Positions 5,281 to 6,060 of a DNA stretch of 6,060 bases are shown here, in pieces (the first letter of the stretch is position 1; each line of letters begins with the position of its first letter). The notes under the pieces were generated by a model. That model worked only from the letters and a program-made list of their open reading frames with translations, did not search any database and was not told the origin of the DNA. A program made the position numbers and the translations under genes. The DNA is from Acidimicrobiaceae bacterium (GTDB lineage Bacteria > Actinomycetota > Acidimicrobiia > Acidimicrobiales > Microtrichaceae): contig DORQ01000252.1 of the NCBI GenBank assembly GCA_003514205.1, positions 1 to 6,060 of the forward strand. Direction: 5' to 3'.

Positions 5281-6060
5281 CTACTCAGCTGGCTGCAGTT
5301 CGATAGCAGCGACTTTGCTTGCCCCCAGTTCGTTGGCCCACTTGAGCAGTGGAGCCGACTCCGTGAGGTAGATCACCTGAACGACATCGCTGATTCGAAC
5401 CAAACGGTCGAGCACTTCAAGAATCTCCTCAAGGTGCCAATCGATGAGGGCGTCGTCAATCACCAATGGAACTGAGCCCACGAACGACACGTTTCGAAGC
5501 TGAGCGATACGAGCGAGGAGATACCACTCCAGAGCCTCAATGCTCGAGGCCGGATTGCTGCGATTCCGCAGCGCCCCAAATCCACTCGAGGGCTCCGCTT
5601 CAGTCGGCCGATTTCGTTCCTCAATCTCCCCGAGCGCTCGAGCCCTATTGGCTGCCTCTGTCTTTCGGAACTCAGCATCACTCAGTCGCAACTGACGTTC
5701 GCCAAGCGTGAATCGAAGATCGCGATCATGCTCATCAAGGCGGGCCACTCGCGCTTGGAAATCCGAGATTGCGGCCACAGACTGACGGTGAAGCTCAGCT
5801 CGATGCTCGCAGTCCTCGAGTCGACGGTAGGCATCCGCCAGCAGCGCCCGCTCCTCAGTGGTGTCCGGTGGTGAATCAGTCGCAACAATCTGCGGCGCAG
5901 GTGGAAGCGTTTGTAGCTCGTTGTCTGCCAACTGAAGCTCGCTCTGGAGCTGGCGATGCGCGGCCTCGGCCTCTCCGAGGCGCTGGGGGACCGTCTCCAT
6001 CAGCTCGATCCAGCCCTGCGCAATTGCACGCAGAAACACAGGATCCTCTGCCTCCTGAGG
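5281..6060 (-). CDS. C-terminal part of a coiled-coil P-loop ATPase (SMC/Rad50/YhaN-like), 5' end outside window
   Basis: The frame is open to the window edge, giving 259 visible residues that end at a TAG at 5281-5283. A GTG at 6039 lies inside the frame and is probably not the start, because the frame continues upstream (PQEAEDP before it). Visible residues about 25-150 are rich in Glu, Arg, Gln, Leu and Ala with heptad-like spacing, as in a coiled coil. The last hundred residues look like the C-terminal ATPase lobe of RecF/SMC/Rad50/YhaN-type proteins: SSIEALEWYLLARIA (172-186) sits where the ABC signature helix should be, PLVIDDALID (198-207) is a Walker B and D-loop-like segment with D202 and D203, and QVIYLTES (228-235) is the following strand and switch. 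The signature lacks LSGGQ and the switch has Glu where His is usual. The Walker A should be in the missing N-terminal part. The function is unknown; a role in DNA repair, chromosome handling or a regulatory ATPase is only inferred from the fold. Confidence 0.75.
   Translation of the reverse strand, partial: PQEAEDPVFLRAIAQGWIELMETVPQRLGEAEAAHRQLQSELQLADNELQTLPPAPQIVATDSPPDTTEERALLADAYRRLEDCEHRAELHRQSVAAISDFQARVARLDEHDRDLRFTLGERQLRLSDAEFRKTEAANRARALGEIEERNRPTEAEPSSGFGALRNRSNPASSIEALEWYLLARIAQLRNVSFVGSVPLVIDDALIDWHLEEILEVLDRLVRISDVVQVIYLTESAPLLKWANELGASKVAAIELQPAE

Overview
The window looks like a chromosomal stretch from a moderately GC-rich actinobacterium. A member of the Acidimicrobiia or a related lineage is my guess, not a demonstrated placement. 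Three observations point this way: base composition that looks moderately GC-rich by eye, GTG used beside ATG as a start, and a TANNNT -10 hexamer 6 to 8 bases upstream of all four visible starts where Shine-Dalgarno sites are weak or absent. The last point implies leaderless transcription, which is common in actinobacteria. I see no mobile element, CRISPR array, tRNA or rRNA. Coding density is high and no gap without a gene exceeds 90 bases.

Layout. Positions 1-1500 (+) hold glycerol kinase, lacking only about the first ten residues. It ends at a hairpin and converges on a small minus-strand gene (1529-2179) for an ACT-domain protein with a possible GAF-like second half. That gene is divergent from a TetR-type repressor gene (2266-2874, +). 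The 86-base interval between the two carries a palindromic operator candidate lying on the repressor's own -35, plus a second, separate repeat cluster at the ACT gene's start. A hairpin at 2914-2939 separates the repressor gene from a minus-strand block. Read in the direction of transcription, that block is the 3' part of a coiled-coil ATPase gene (5281-6060, cut by the window edge), a ROK-family sugar kinase (probably glucokinase, 4174-5196) and an AlaC-type alanine aminotransferase (2949-4127).

How the genes relate. Glycerol kinase makes glycerol 3-phosphate, the ROK kinase probably makes glucose 6-phosphate, and the aminotransferase links pyruvate and glutamate to alanine and 2-oxoglutarate. 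This is ordinary central carbon and nitrogen metabolism. Although the three minus-strand genes are close together, the kinase and the aminotransferase each seem to have their own start-proximal promoter, so they need not form one operon. The targets of the TetR-type regulator, apart from itself and perhaps its divergent neighbour, cannot be read from the window.

I did not find a convincing undescribed system. The points most worth a second look are the consistent leaderless-promoter pattern, the two operator-like arrangements at 2159-2247, the uncharacterised ACT protein, and the ATPase fragment with altered ABC-type motifs.
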